A stretch of DNA of 64,000 bases from Niabella soli DSM 19437 (GTDB taxonomy: Bacteria; Bacteroidota; Bacteroidia; Chitinophagales; Chitinophagaceae), in the NCBI RefSeq assembly GCF_000243115.2, contig NZ_CP007035.1, positions 4,402,001 to 4,466,000 of the forward strand, written 5' to 3'. Below, one piece after another: positions 7,465 through 16,782 of the stretch. The notes beneath the pieces were generated by a model. That model saw nothing but the letters and a program-made list of their open reading frames with translations. It was not told the origin of the DNA and made no database searches. The first letter of the stretch is position 1; each line of letters starts with the position of its first letter. A program made the translations under genes and the position numbers.

Positions 7465-9921
7465 ATGCATGTTCTCAAATTTGGCGGCTCTTCCGTAGCC
7501 AATGCCAGCAATATAAAAAGGGTTGCTGCCATTGTAGATACTATTGCTAAAAACGATATGGCCATTGTGGTAGTATCTGCCCTGGGCGGTATCACAGATC
7601 TGCTGTTGCAGTCAGGAAAACAGGCGGCGGCCGGCAGTGAGGTATACAAGGACTATATAGCAACAATTGAACAGCGCCACTTTGAAGCGGTAAAAGAGTT
7701 GATTCCTGTTGCTTCCCAAAGCGCTTTGTTAAGCCTGGTAAAAAAAACGATCAATGAGATCGAAGATGTTTGCAGTGGTATTTTTTTATTGAGCGAAGTG
7801 ACGCCCAAAAACCTGGACCGGCTGGCGGCCTACGGCGAGTGGCTTTCCTCACAGCTTATTGCCGCTGCCTTTAAGCAGGAAGGCGTACAAACGCAGTGGA
7901 AGGATGCCCGGGAATTTATTTTCACCAACAGCGACTTCACCAATGCAGAAGTGAATATTGCCGCGACCGAAAAAGGGATCCGGAAATATTTTAAAGAAAA
8001 TAAAAGTAACGTGTTCGTTGTGCCGGGGTTCATTGCAGCAGACTCCAACGGGGTCACCACAACTCTGGGAAGAGGGGGTTCTGATTATACCGCTGCATTG
8101 ATTGCGGCGGCATTGGATGCAAATTCGCTGCAGGTTTGGAAAGACGTAAGTGGTATGATGACGGCAGACCCGCGCGTGGCGCCCAATGCAAAAGTAATTG
8201 AGCGCATCTCCTACAGCGAGGCGATGGAGCTTTCGCATTTTGGGGCGAAAGTGCTGTATCCGCCTACTATACAGCCGGTGATGGCTAAAAACATCCCCCT
8301 GCACATCAAAAACACCTTTGCTCCTGAAATGCCGGGAACCGTTGTAGGTGGTGCGATGAAAACACAGGAAACGATTCGGGAACATATTGTAAGCGGCATA
8401 TCCAGCATCAGCAATATTGCGTTGCTGAGTTTGGAAGGCAGTGGAATGATCGGTATTCCCGGATTTTCGAAACGCCTGTTTGAAGCGTTGAGCAAAGAAC
8501 GGATCAGTGTGGTATTGATCACACAGAGTTCCTCCGAACATTCAATATGTGTGGCTATTGACCAAAAATACCTGACAGTGGCGAAAAAGGCGGTGGATAA
8601 GGCCTTTGCCGATGAAATTACCTTGGGCAAAGTAGAACCGCTGAAGGAAGAAACACAGTTGTCCATTGTAGCCCTGGTTGGGGAGCAAATGAAAAGCTTG
8701 CCGGGGGTAAGCGGTAGAATGTTTGGCGCTTTGGGAAGAAACGGTATTAATATCCGCGCCATAGCACAGGGCTCCTCAGAAAAAAATATCAGCGCTGTTA
8801 TTGCCACTGATGATGTGCGCAAGGCGATCAATGTATTACATGAAGAGTTTTTTGAAACCGTTTATAAACAACTGAATCTTTTTATTGTGGGGGTGGGAAA
8901 TGTGGGCGCCAAACTAATGGAGCAATTAAAACAGCAGCACGCCTTCCTGAAGCAGCACATGAAATTAAATGTGTCTGTTATCGGGATCAGCAACAGCAAA
9001 AAGATGCTTTTTAAAGAATTCGGTATATCGCTGAGTGGCTGGAAGGAATTACTTGCGGCCGGGGAGCCCGCGTCATTGCCCGATTTTGTACAGGAAGTGC
9101 TTCATCGGAATTTGCGCAACACTATTTTTGTCGATATCACCGCCAATACCGAAGTAGCAAAAGTGTACGGAAAGCTGTTGCAGAGAAGTATATCAGTCGT
9201 TGCCTGCAATAAAATTGCCGCAGCCTCCCCTTTTCCTGAATATAAAAAACTAAAAGAGCTGGCGCATATACACAATGCCCGGCTTTTGTTTGAAACCAAT
9301 GTTGGGGCTGCATTGCCGGTGATCGGCACGCTGAACGATTTAAGAAGAAGCGGGGATGAAGTAAGAAGTATAAAGGCAGTGTTAAGTGGTACGTTGAATT
9401 TTGTTTTTAATAATTACGACGGTACAAGGAAGTTTGCAGATGTGGTAAAACAGGCGCAGGAGGAAGGATATACCGAACCGGATCCGCGTATGGACCTGGG
9501 AGGTGTGGATGTAATGCGGAAGATCCTGATCCTGGCCCGCGAAGCGGGATTTGAAATGGATATGGAAGACATCGTCAATAATTCCTTTATGCCTGCTTCC
9601 TGTATGCAGGGCTCCGTGGCTGAATTTTACAAATGTATGGAAGCAGAAGAAGCGCATTTCAAAAAATTGCTGACAGCGGCGGAAGCGGAGAACAGTAAAC
9701 TTAAATTTGTGGCGTCGTTTGAAAATGGGAAGGCATCGGTGGGTTTGCAGCATATCAAACCGGGTGATGATCTCTACCACCTCTACGGGAAGGATAATGT
9801 AGTGTTGTTTTATACCGCCCGTTATACAGAGCAGCCCTTGGTGATAAAGGGCGCCGGGGCAGGAGCTGATGTTACGGCCAGTGGTGTTTTTGCTGATATT
9901 ATGCGGGCCGCAAATGCGTGA
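7465..9921 (+). CDS. thrA: Bifunctional aspartokinase / homoserine dehydrogenase
   Basis: An 818-residue fusion, the usual length for ThrA. Residues 1 to about 290 are the aspartate kinase (KFGGSS at 5-10, GRGGSDYTAALIA), about 315-465 hold two ACT regulatory domains (SGMIGIPGFSKRLFEALS, SGRMFGALGRNGINIRAIAQGSSE), and about 470-815 are homoserine dehydrogenase with the nucleotide-binding motif VGVGNVGAKL and the LSGTLNFVFN / EPDPRMDLGGVDVMRKI catalytic region. It catalyses the first and third steps from aspartate to threonine and methionine, and ACT domains normally give feedback inhibition by threonine. It is the first structural gene of thrABC, after a Thr-rich leader. Confidence 0.97.
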   Translation: MHVLKFGGSSVANASNIKRVAAIVDTIAKNDMAIVVVSALGGITDLLLQSGKQAAAGSEVYKDYIATIEQRHFEAVKELIPVASQSALLSLVKKTINEIEDVCSGIFLLSEVTPKNLDRLAAYGEWLSSQLIAAAFKQEGVQTQWKDAREFIFTNSDFTNAEVNIAATEKGIRKYFKENKSNVFVVPGFIAADSNGVTTTLGRGGSDYTAALIAAALDANSLQVWKDVSGMMTADPRVAPNAKVIERISYSEAMELSHFGAKVLYPPTIQPVMAKNIPLHIKNTFAPEMPGTVVGGAMKTQETIREHIVSGISSISNIALLSLEGSGMIGIPGFSKRLFEALSKERISVVLITQSSSEHSICVAIDQKYLTVAKKAVDKAFADEITLGKVEPLKEETQLSIVALVGEQMKSLPGVSGRMFGALGRNGINIRAIAQGSSEKNISAVIATDDVRKAINVLHEEFFETVYKQLNLFIVGVGNVGAKLMEQLKQQHAFLKQHMKLNVSVIGISNSKKMLFKEFGISLSGWKELLAAGEPASLPDFVQEVLHRNLRNTIFVDITANTEVAKVYGKLLQRSISVVACNKIAAASPFPEYKKLKELAHIHNARLLFETNVGAALPVIGTLNDLRRSGDEVRSIKAVLSGTLNFVFNNYDGTRKFADVVKQAQEEGYTEPDPRMDLGGVDVMRKILILAREAGFEMDMEDIVNNSFMPASCMQGSVAEFYKCMEAEEAHFKKLLTAAEAENSKLKFVASFENGKASVGLQHIKPGDDLYHLYGKDNVVLFYTARYTEQPLVIKGAGAGADVTASGVFADIMRAANA

Positions 9922-9985
9922 GGGAAGGAAGTGAATAGTCAATAGTTAATAGTGAATAGTGGTTGATTGATAAATAAATTTATTA

Positions 9986-10912
9986 ATGGAATCAATAAAA
10001 ATAAAAGCTCCGGGAACTGTGGCCAACCTGGTCTGCGGATTTGATATCCTGGGCCTGGCGCTAAATGAGCCTTGTGATATTATGGAATTCCGCTTGCTGG
10101 ATGAGCCCAAAGTGATCATTCACAACCGTGATGCTTATAACCTGCCAACGGACCCCGAACAGAATGTGGCGGGAGTGGTATTGCTGGCCGCTATTGAAAA
10201 AGCGGGTGGCACTATCGGGTTTGAAGTAACGATCGAGAAACATATCAAACCCGGAAGCGGGCTGGGGTCCAGCGCGGCCAGCGCCGCAGGCGCAGCGGTT
10301 GGGGCAAATAAGTTATTAGGCAATCGCTTTTCAACGGATGAGCTGATCCAGTTGGCGATGATCGGAGAGAAACTGGCAACCGGTGTTAAACATGCGGATA
10401 ATATCACGCCCTGCATCCTGGGTGGCGTTACGCTGATCCGGTCCATCCTCCCCATCGATATCGTTCCCCTGGCTTCTCCCGACCTGTATGTAACCGTGGT
10501 GCACCCTCAAATTGAAGTGCGCACGTCGGATGCAAGGCAGATCTTAAAGCAACTGATCTATTTGAAAGATGCGATCAAACAATGGGGAAATATTGCGGGA
10601 CTGGTGGCGGGGTTTATGCGCAACGACAAGCAATTGATCGGCCGCTCGTTGGAGGATGTAATTATAGAGCCGGTCCGGAGCATTCTTATCCCCGGGTTTG
10701 ACGAAATAAAAGCGAAATGCAAACAAGCGGGCGCTTTAGGTGGCGGCATTTCAGGATCCGGTCCTTCCATATTTATGCTGAGTGAAACGGAACAAGTAGC
10801 TCGGGAAGTAGGCAGGATCATGCATGGGATTTATGAACGGATCGGGGTAGAGAATAATGTTTATGTAACAACGATCAGCAACGAAGGGGTACGGGTAGTG
10901 GAGCATGAATAG
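9986..10912 (+). CDS. thrB: Homoserine kinase
   Basis: A 308-residue GHMP kinase. The ATP-binding motif PGSGLGSSAASAAGA is at about 88-102, the N-terminal KAPGTVANLVCGFDILG is typical of ThrB, and GALGGGISGSGPSIF is the C-terminal GHMP motif. It phosphorylates homoserine to O-phosphohomoserine, the substrate of ThrC. It lies 64 bases after thrA; the gap holds AATAGT-type repeats and no terminator. Confidence 0.97.
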   Translation: MESIKIKAPGTVANLVCGFDILGLALNEPCDIMEFRLLDEPKVIIHNRDAYNLPTDPEQNVAGVVLLAAIEKAGGTIGFEVTIEKHIKPGSGLGSSAASAAGAAVGANKLLGNRFSTDELIQLAMIGEKLATGVKHADNITPCILGGVTLIRSILPIDIVPLASPDLYVTVVHPQIEVRTSDARQILKQLIYLKDAIKQWGNIAGLVAGFMRNDKQLIGRSLEDVIIEPVRSILIPGFDEIKAKCKQAGALGGGISGSGPSIFMLSETEQVAREVGRIMHGIYERIGVENNVYVTTISNEGVRVVEHE

Positions 10913-11033
10913 GCAATGGTCAATAGTGAATAGTATATAGGTAGTAGGGAATATTGGGCATTCTGCGTTTTGCATTAAGCGTTCAGCATCCAGAAACCAG
11001 TATTCAATATCCAGAAACAAGTAACCAGTAACA

Positions 11034-12329
11034 ATGAACTATTATAGTCTGAATCATAAAGCGCCGGTTGTTAATTTTAAAGAAGCGGCTATTCGCGGAC
11101 AGGCACCAGATAAGGGATTGTATTTTCCTGAGAAACTGCCGGTAGTCGGCCAGGAGCTGATAAAAAATATTGAAGCAACGGATGAGGCGGAAATCGCGTT
11201 CCGCGTAATTAAACCCTATGTAGGCGGGACCATTCCTGATGACGCGCTGTATCAGATTGTTTCGGAAACGGTAAATTTTCCCTTTCCTTTACAACAGGTT
11301 ACCGATCGTATTGCCGCGCTTGAACTGTTCCACGGACCCACACTTGCTTTTAAAGATGTGGGCGCGCGTTTTATGAGCCGCTGCCTGGGCTATTTCCTGA
11401 AAGATGAAAAAAAACATGTTACGGTTTTGGTGGCTACATCCGGAGATACCGGTGGCGCGGTTGCCAGTGGCTTTTATGGTGTGGAAGGCGTCGATGTGGT
11501 GATCCTTTACCCAAAAGGCCGGGTAAGCCCGGTGCAGGAAAAACAACTGACGGCACTTGGAAAAAACATTACGGCACTGGAAGTAAATGGCAATTTTGAC
11601 GATTGCCAGCGCCTGGTAAAACAGGCTTTTATTGATGCGGACATTAATACAAAACGTTTTCTTACTTCCGCTAATTCTATTAATGTGGCACGGTGGCTGC
11701 CGCAACAGTTCTATTATTTCTTTGCTTATAAGCAATGGCCCGACAAAAAAACAGCACCCGTAATAACCGTGCCCAGCGGCAATTTCGGGAATATATGCGC
11801 GGGCTTACTGGCAAAGATTACCGGGCTGCCGTTGGGTCATTTCATAGCCGCCTGTAACGCCAATGATGTGGTTCCGGAATTTTTGCAAACCGGAAACTGG
11901 CAACCTAAAAAAGCCGTGGCTACTTTGTCTAATGCAATGGATGTGGGGGATCCCAGCAATTTTGTACGTATCATGCAATTGTTTGACCGGCAAATGGTGA
12001 AATTAAAAGATATCCTTTCGGCTCAAAGTATCTCTGATGCAACCACAACCGATACGATCAGGGAGGTGTTTAACACAACCGGTTATATCCTGGATCCGCA
12101 TGGGGCGGTTGCCTTTAAGGCTATTGAGCACTATCTGTCGGATCATAAACAATCAAAAGGCTTTATTTTAGAAACGGCGCACCCGGTAAAATTCCCGGAT
12201 GCTGTTCAACAGGCCACCGGTAAAGAAGTCCCCGTGCCCGAAGCATTGCGATCGCTGATGCTGCAACCCAAACATGCTGTTGCTATGCAACCGGATTTTG
12301 AGGCCTTCAAAGCATATTTACTGGATTAA
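11034..12329 (+). CDS. thrC: Threonine synthase
   Basis: A 431-residue PLP enzyme. The PLP lysine is K107 in HGPTLAFKDVGARFM, and the phosphate-binding loop is probably VATSGDTGGAVASGF. The N terminus MNYYSLNHKAPVVNFKEA is typical of the Bacteroidota ThrC. It converts O-phosphohomoserine to threonine. It closes the thrABC operon, 121 bases after thrB; the gap contains only word-like repeats (TAGTGAATAGT, CCAGTATTCAATATCCAG). Confidence 0.97.
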   Translation: MNYYSLNHKAPVVNFKEAAIRGQAPDKGLYFPEKLPVVGQELIKNIEATDEAEIAFRVIKPYVGGTIPDDALYQIVSETVNFPFPLQQVTDRIAALELFHGPTLAFKDVGARFMSRCLGYFLKDEKKHVTVLVATSGDTGGAVASGFYGVEGVDVVILYPKGRVSPVQEKQLTALGKNITALEVNGNFDDCQRLVKQAFIDADINTKRFLTSANSINVARWLPQQFYYFFAYKQWPDKKTAPVITVPSGNFGNICAGLLAKITGLPLGHFIAACNANDVVPEFLQTGNWQPKKAVATLSNAMDVGDPSNFVRIMQLFDRQMVKLKDILSAQSISDATTTDTIREVFNTTGYILDPHGAVAFKAIEHYLSDHKQSKGFILETAHPVKFPDAVQQATGKEVPVPEALRSLMLQPKHAVAMQPDFEAFKAYLLD

Positions 12330-12426
12330 TGACAATTATTGAACACCAATGCACGAATGGGGTTGAACATAAATAACAGCATTTGCATTTAATAATGTTT
12401 GCCTCCGATTTGATTCGTGCATTCTG

Positions 12427-12645
12427 TACAACGAAATCGTTTAGACTGATTTTAAACCCCGTCCGAACGGAGCTCATCCGGGCGGACACATAGCCACAGT
12501 AGAAATCATAGCGTTTAAGGCGGCATAGAATCCCCGCTATGGCGGGGAACATAGCTGACGTGTTTTTATGTCCCCTGTTATCTATATATCCTATGTATCT
12601 ATCCCGCTGTGCGGGACAAGTTATGGTTTAAAAAATTTCGTTGTA
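12427..12645. repeat. MITE-like element with 17-bp terminal inverted repeats
   Basis: The ends TACAACGAAATCGTTTA (12427-12443) and TAAAAAATTTCGTTGTA (12629-12645) are inverted copies with two mismatches. Inside lie two perfect hairpins, CCCCGC/GCGGGG (12532-12547) and TCCCGC/GCGGGA (12602-12616). No coding frame or clear target duplication is seen. The flanking 12330-12426 has another inverted pair (AATGCACGAAT and ATTCGTGCATT). The whole 519-base gap 12330-12848 is otherwise without a gene. Confidence 0.45.
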
Positions 12646-12764
12646 TCCTTAAATCATCCTGCAACGCAGAACGATGGAACTGTGTCCGCCTCCGGAGGAT
12701 TCGTGGCATTGTCCATCCCCGGCGCCTGTAGTAAAATTTTCCATTACTATAGTGAATCCTAACA

Positions 12765-12795
12765 TTTTCCGGCAAGGGGATTCGATCTACTTTCG
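12765..12795 (+). promoter_or_regulatory. Candidate promoter of the CoA-transferase operon
   Basis: TACTTTCG at 12788-12795 matches TAnnTTTG with one change, and TTTT at 12765-12768 lies 19 bases upstream. An 8-base direct repeat TTCGATCT (12781-12788 and 12792-12799, 11 bases apart) straddles the -7 box and could be a regulator site. Confidence 0.35.
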
Positions 12796-12848
12796 ATCTG
12801 TTGGCTGATGAAGGTATAAATGCCATCAGCCCCTTTAAATGCTGTCAT

Positions 12849-13298
12849 ATGGCTGTGAAAATATTTTTCGAAGAATTTATAACAGGAGCGCAACGTACAA
12901 CTACCGGCAGAACCATTACGGAGGCTGATATTGTTTTACATGCCGGTCAGACAGGTGATTTTTACCCGCACCATATGGATGCGGAATGGTGTAAAACGCA
13001 GCCTTTTAAGCAGCGGATAGCACACGGAACCCTTATTTTTAGCGTAGGGGTAGGATTGACGGCGGGTGTGATCAATGATGTGGCGATGACCTATGGATAT
13101 GAACGTTTGCGTTTTTTGACTCCCGTTTTTATAAATGACACCATTACAACAACCATAACCATAAAAGAAAAGCGGGACCATAAAAAACCCGGATTCGGCA
13201 TTGTTACAGAGTTGTTGGAAGTATACAATCAGCATCGGCAGTTGGTATTGGTTTGCGAACATTTATTGTTGGTGCAAAAAAAGGAATTGCATGGATAA
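12849..13298 (+). CDS. MaoC-like hot-dog hydratase/dehydratase
   Basis: A 149-residue hot-dog fold protein of the MaoC/(R)-hydratase group. The catalytic pair is probably D37 and H42 ([10 protein letters not shown]), the Asp-x4-His spacing of (R)-specific enoyl-CoA hydratases, followed by the conserved IAHG at 57-60. Such enzymes add or remove water on CoA thioesters, which fits the two CoA-transferases downstream. ATG 12849 is chosen; an in-frame TTG at 12801 would add 16 residues with no homology to the family. The stop overlaps the next gene by 8 bases, so the two are translationally linked. It heads a seven-gene operon that ends at 19725. Confidence 0.85.
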   Translation: MAVKIFFEEFITGAQRTTTGRTITEADIVLHAGQTGDFYPHHMDAEWCKTQPFKQRIAHGTLIFSVGVGLTAGVINDVAMTYGYERLRFLTPVFINDTITTTITIKEKRDHKKPGFGIVTELLEVYNQHRQLVLVCEHLLLVQKKELHG

Positions 13299-14466
13299 GG
13301 TGGTGCTTAAAGGGATTGCGTGGGATCATACACGTGGTATTGTGCCTTTACAGGCCGCGGGGCAACGCTATAGCGAACGGCATCCGGGCGTTGAGATACG
13401 ATGGGATAAACGCAGTCTACAGGCTTTTGCCGATTATTCTATCGAAAGCCTGTCAAAAGAGTATGACCTGTTGATCATTGACCATCCCTGGGTGGGCAGC
13501 GCGGCTGTTACGGGGTGCGTAGTGGCATTGGATGATTATATTCCGAAAGATGCTCTTGCGGTACTGGAAGCGAACAGCGCCGGCGTTTCGCATAGTAGTT
13601 ATCACTATGATGGCCGGCAATGGGCGCTGGCTATTGATGCGGCAACCCCTGTAGCCAGTATGCGCACCGATCTGTTGGCAGCAAATGATCTTGCCGCGCC
13701 CGAAACATGGGAGCAGGTGATAGCCCTGGCAAAAAAAGGAAAGGTTGCGGCACCCGCTATTCCTATCGACCTGCTCATGAACTTCTATACTTTTTGTATT
13801 GCAGAGGGCGAAGAGCCGTTTGATGGTGATGTGGTTGTGTCGGAAGCAACAGGGACAAGGGCTTTAGATACAATGAAAGAATTATATACGGCGTTGGCCC
13901 CGGGCTTTTTTAATATGAACCCTATCCTTGTGGCAGAAGTCATGAGCAATACAGACGATTATTACTATTGCCCTTTTGCCTATGGCTATTCCAATTATTC
14001 AAGAAAGCAATACAGTAAAAATATATTGACATATGCTGATGTGGTTACGTTCGGTAATAAACCGTTGCGGACCACTTTGGGCGGAACCGGCATAGCGGTA
14101 GCTGCAGAAAGTTTGCATAAATCGATTGCGGCAGCCTTTGCACAATTTGTCTGCTCCCCCGGGTGGCAGGCGTCCGAATATATTTTATCTGGCGGGCAGC
14201 CGGGATATGCATTTGGCTACCAGGACCCGTTGAATAACCAGGTTTGCAACCGGTTCTTTACAAATACAAAGGCAACGCTAGACAACGCCTACCTGCGTCC
14301 CAGGTACCACGGCTACCTGCAATTCCAGGAGGAAGGCGGGTTCTATATACAGGAATTTTTAAAAGGAAGGATACAATCGGCTTCATTGGTGCTAAATAAA
14401 TTGAATCTGCTGTATACTGAAAGTTTACAAAAATCAGATAAAAACCTATGCAACAACAGCCGTTAA
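13291..14466 (+). CDS. Solute-binding-protein homologue without signal peptide
   Basis: A 391-residue protein resembling family 1 sugar solute-binding proteins: two-lobe pattern with an early [11 protein letters not shown] strand and [12 protein letters not shown], then [14 protein letters not shown] and a C-terminal helical part. It starts [16 protein letters not shown] directly at the first beta strand; there is no signal peptide or lipobox. The in-frame extension back to 13201 lies inside the MaoC gene, has no hydrophobic core and is not a credible secretion signal. No ABC permease or ATPase gene is in the window. It overlaps its neighbours on both sides (8 and 19 bases) between MaoC and CoA-transferase genes. 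It may therefore act in the cytoplasm as a binding protein, scaffold or an enzyme built on this fold. Confidence 0.75.
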   Translation: MDKVVLKGIAWDHTRGIVPLQAAGQRYSERHPGVEIRWDKRSLQAFADYSIESLSKEYDLLIIDHPWVGSAAVTGCVVALDDYIPKDALAVLEANSAGVSHSSYHYDGRQWALAIDAATPVASMRTDLLAANDLAAPETWEQVIALAKKGKVAAPAIPIDLLMNFYTFCIAEGEEPFDGDVVVSEATGTRALDTMKELYTALAPGFFNMNPILVAEVMSNTDDYYYCPFAYGYSNYSRKQYSKNILTYADVVTFGNKPLRTTLGGTGIAVAAESLHKSIAAAFAQFVCSPGWQASEYILSGGQPGYAFGYQDPLNNQVCNRFFTNTKATLDNAYLRPRYHGYLQFQEEGGFYIQEFLKGRIQSASLVLNKLNLLYTESLQKSDKNLCNNSR

Positions 14467-15590
14467 AGGGATTAGTGGTATTGGAATTTGGCCAGTATTT
14501 ATCCGGGCCTTCCGCTGGTATGCGTTTGGCTGATCTGGGTGCCCGGGTGATAAAAATCGAACGGCCACGGGGGGGGGACCCTTGCCGGCAACTGGCAGTA
14601 AAAAATTTATGGGTGGGAGAGGATTCGCTGAATTTCCATGCGATCAATCGAAATAAAGAGAGTTTCACAGCCGATCTGAAAAATAAAGAAGATTTTGAGC
14701 TGGTTCAGAAATTGATCCGCAAGGCGGATGTACTGACGCATAATTTCAGACCGGGCGTGATGGAGAAGATCGGATTGGCTTACAAGGATGTGAAAGCGCT
14801 TAATGAAAAAATTATCTACGCGGAAATATCCGGCTTTGGTCGTAAGGGCCCCTGGGCGCAGAAACCGGGTCAGGATCTGTTGATCCAATCACTGTCGGGG
14901 CTTACTTACACCACGGGCAATTCCGGTGCAGCACCGGTTCCTTTTGGTTTGTCTGTTGTAGATACGATCAGCGGTAATCACCTGGTGCAGGCAGTACTGG
15001 GCGCGCTCATCCGCCGGCAAAAAAAAGGGGTAGGCGCTTATATCGAACTGAGTTTGTTAGAGTCTGCGATCAGCCTGCAGTTTGAATTGTTTACTACCTT
15101 CTTTCACAAACAGGAGGGTATTCGCCGCAGTAAGATAAATAATGGCAATCCCTTGCTGGGCGCGCCTTATGGCGTATATAAAACGGCCGATCATTTTCTT
15201 TCATTAGCAATGATGGACCTGCAGCAACTGGGAGAAGCTTTGGGTAGTGAAGCGTTAAAGAAATATGGCCCCGGGGATGCTTTTAAAAAACGGGATGAAA
15301 TAAAGGCATTGGTTGCTGCGAAACTTCGGACAGGTACTACGGTATATTGGCTGGAGCGGTTGCGGGAAAAGGGATTGTGGGCTTCAGAGATTTATAACTG
15401 GAATGACCTGCGGCAATCTGAGGGTTACCAGGTTGTCCGGATGGAGCAACAACTGCAGGTAGGTCAAAAAACGATTACGACAACACGATGCCCCATCCGG
15501 CTCAACGGAGAAAAAATCAATTCGTCAAAACCCGCACCCGCACTGGGGCAGCACAGGACGGCGATTATAAAAGAATTATTGGAGGATTAA
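14448..15590 (+). CDS. CaiB/BaiF family III CoA-transferase, first copy
   Basis: A 380-residue protein of the formyl-CoA transferase type, near the family's usual length of about 400. The N-terminal motif is FGQYLSGPSAGMRLADLGARVIKIERP. The probable catalytic aspartate is D172 in SVVDTISG, the position of D169 in formyl-CoA transferase, after FGLSV. Family III enzymes move CoA between carboxylic acids through aspartyl-CoA. It starts inside the end of the solute-binding-protein gene (19-base overlap) and is followed after one base by a paralogue. Substrate unknown. Confidence 0.9.
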   Translation: MQQQPLKGLVVLEFGQYLSGPSAGMRLADLGARVIKIERPRGGDPCRQLAVKNLWVGEDSLNFHAINRNKESFTADLKNKEDFELVQKLIRKADVLTHNFRPGVMEKIGLAYKDVKALNEKIIYAEISGFGRKGPWAQKPGQDLLIQSLSGLTYTTGNSGAAPVPFGLSVVDTISGNHLVQAVLGALIRRQKKGVGAYIELSLLESAISLQFELFTTFFHKQEGIRRSKINNGNPLLGAPYGVYKTADHFLSLAMMDLQQLGEALGSEALKKYGPGDAFKKRDEIKALVAAKLRTGTTVYWLERLREKGLWASEIYNWNDLRQSEGYQVVRMEQQLQVGQKTITTTRCPIRLNGEKINSSKPAPALGQHRTAIIKELLED

Positions 15591-15591
15591 G

Positions 15592-16767
15592 ATGCTTTTT
15601 TTGGAAGACATATTAGTGGTGGATTTCAGCCAGTTTTTATCGGGCCCGTCAACTTCTTTAACCTTAGCAGATATGGGTGCTCGGGTGATCAAGGTGGAGA
15701 AACCGGGTACGGGTGATATTTGCAGGGAATTATATGTGTCGGACGTAATGATCGACGGAGAGTCCTCTATTTTCCAGGCGATCAATCGCGGCAAGCAAAG
15801 CTATGTGGCCGATCTGAAAAGTGAAGCCGATCTTTTTAAAATAAAAAAACTGTTGCAGCAGGCCGATGTGGTCATTCATAATTTTCGTCCGGGCGTCATG
15901 GAACGGCTGGGGCTGGGTTATGAAACGGTAAAAGCGATCAATCCTTCGGTGGTATATGGGAGTATAAGCGGTTTTGGCGAAGAAGGGCCGTGGAAGAAGC
16001 TTCCGGGCCAGGATCTGTTGTTACAATCCATTACAGGGATCAGCTTATTGAATGGAACGGCTTACGAAAATCCTATGCCCATGGGGGTTTCTATAGTGGA
16101 CATTTTATCCGGCACACATCTGGCACAGGGGATCTTATCCCTGTTGTATCAGCGCGCGGTTTCCGGCCAGGGCGGAGCGGTAACGGTGAGCATGCTGGAA
16201 AGCGCGCTCGATTTTCAGTTCGAGGTGCTGACGTGTTATTATAATGATGGTAACGAATTGCCACTGCGTAGTGCGGTGAACGGTGGCCATCCCTATGTGG
16301 GCGCGCCGTATGGTATTTATAAAACAGCAGACGCCTGGCTGGCGCTGGCAATGACGGATATTGTAAACCTGGGGAAATTACTGGGATGTGCCGCATTAAC
16401 GGAATATGTAAATAAAAACGATTGGTTTGAAAAGCGGGATGAGATTAAAGCGATATTGGCCGCGCACTTGAAAACAGGGGCAACTAAAGAGTGGCTGGAA
16501 ATGCTAGAGCCCGCGGATGTGTGGTGCTCGGAAGTATTGAGTTACGGAGCGTTGCGGAAGCATCCGGCCTACCGCGCGCTGGATATGGAAATGACGGTTA
16601 CCAATAGTAAAGGTACCCGCATCACTACTACCCGGAGCCCGTTTAAAGTAGATGGGGCACTGCTTACAGGAACAATCGCCGCGCCTTTACTGGGAGAACA
16701 CACCCTTGCTATTGATAAAGAATTTGGGCTAAATCAATTGCAAAAACAGGATGCCGTTGTATCTTAG
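15592..16767 (+). CDS. CaiB/BaiF family III CoA-transferase, second copy
   Basis: A 391-residue paralogue of the preceding gene; many blocks are shared (FSQFLSGPST, HNFRPGVMERLGLGY, ISGFGEEGPW, LPGQDLL, GAPYGIYKTAD). The catalytic aspartate is probably D170 in SIVDILSG, so both copies look active. Family III enzymes form interlocked dimers; two adjacent, equally intact genes could give a heterodimer or two enzymes acting on successive acids. It lies one base after the first copy. Confidence 0.9.
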   Translation: MLFLEDILVVDFSQFLSGPSTSLTLADMGARVIKVEKPGTGDICRELYVSDVMIDGESSIFQAINRGKQSYVADLKSEADLFKIKKLLQQADVVIHNFRPGVMERLGLGYETVKAINPSVVYGSISGFGEEGPWKKLPGQDLLLQSITGISLLNGTAYENPMPMGVSIVDILSGTHLAQGILSLLYQRAVSGQGGAVTVSMLESALDFQFEVLTCYYNDGNELPLRSAVNGGHPYVGAPYGIYKTADAWLALAMTDIVNLGKLLGCAALTEYVNKNDWFEKRDEIKAILAAHLKTGATKEWLEMLEPADVWCSEVLSYGALRKHPAYRALDMEMTVTNSKGTRITTTRSPFKVDGALLTGTIAAPLLGEHTLAIDKEFGLNQLQKQDAVVS

Positions 16768-16782
16768 GTGATAAAAAAAATA

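Noticed and set aside
12568-12762. 64-codon frame between thrC and the MaoC gene
   Set aside because: Part of it is inside the MITE-like element and no protein feature is visible.
13201-13290. N-terminal extension of the solute-binding-protein gene that might supply a signal peptide
   Set aside because: It lies wholly inside the MaoC gene in another frame, has several Trp and Cys residues but no hydrophobic core or cleavage site.
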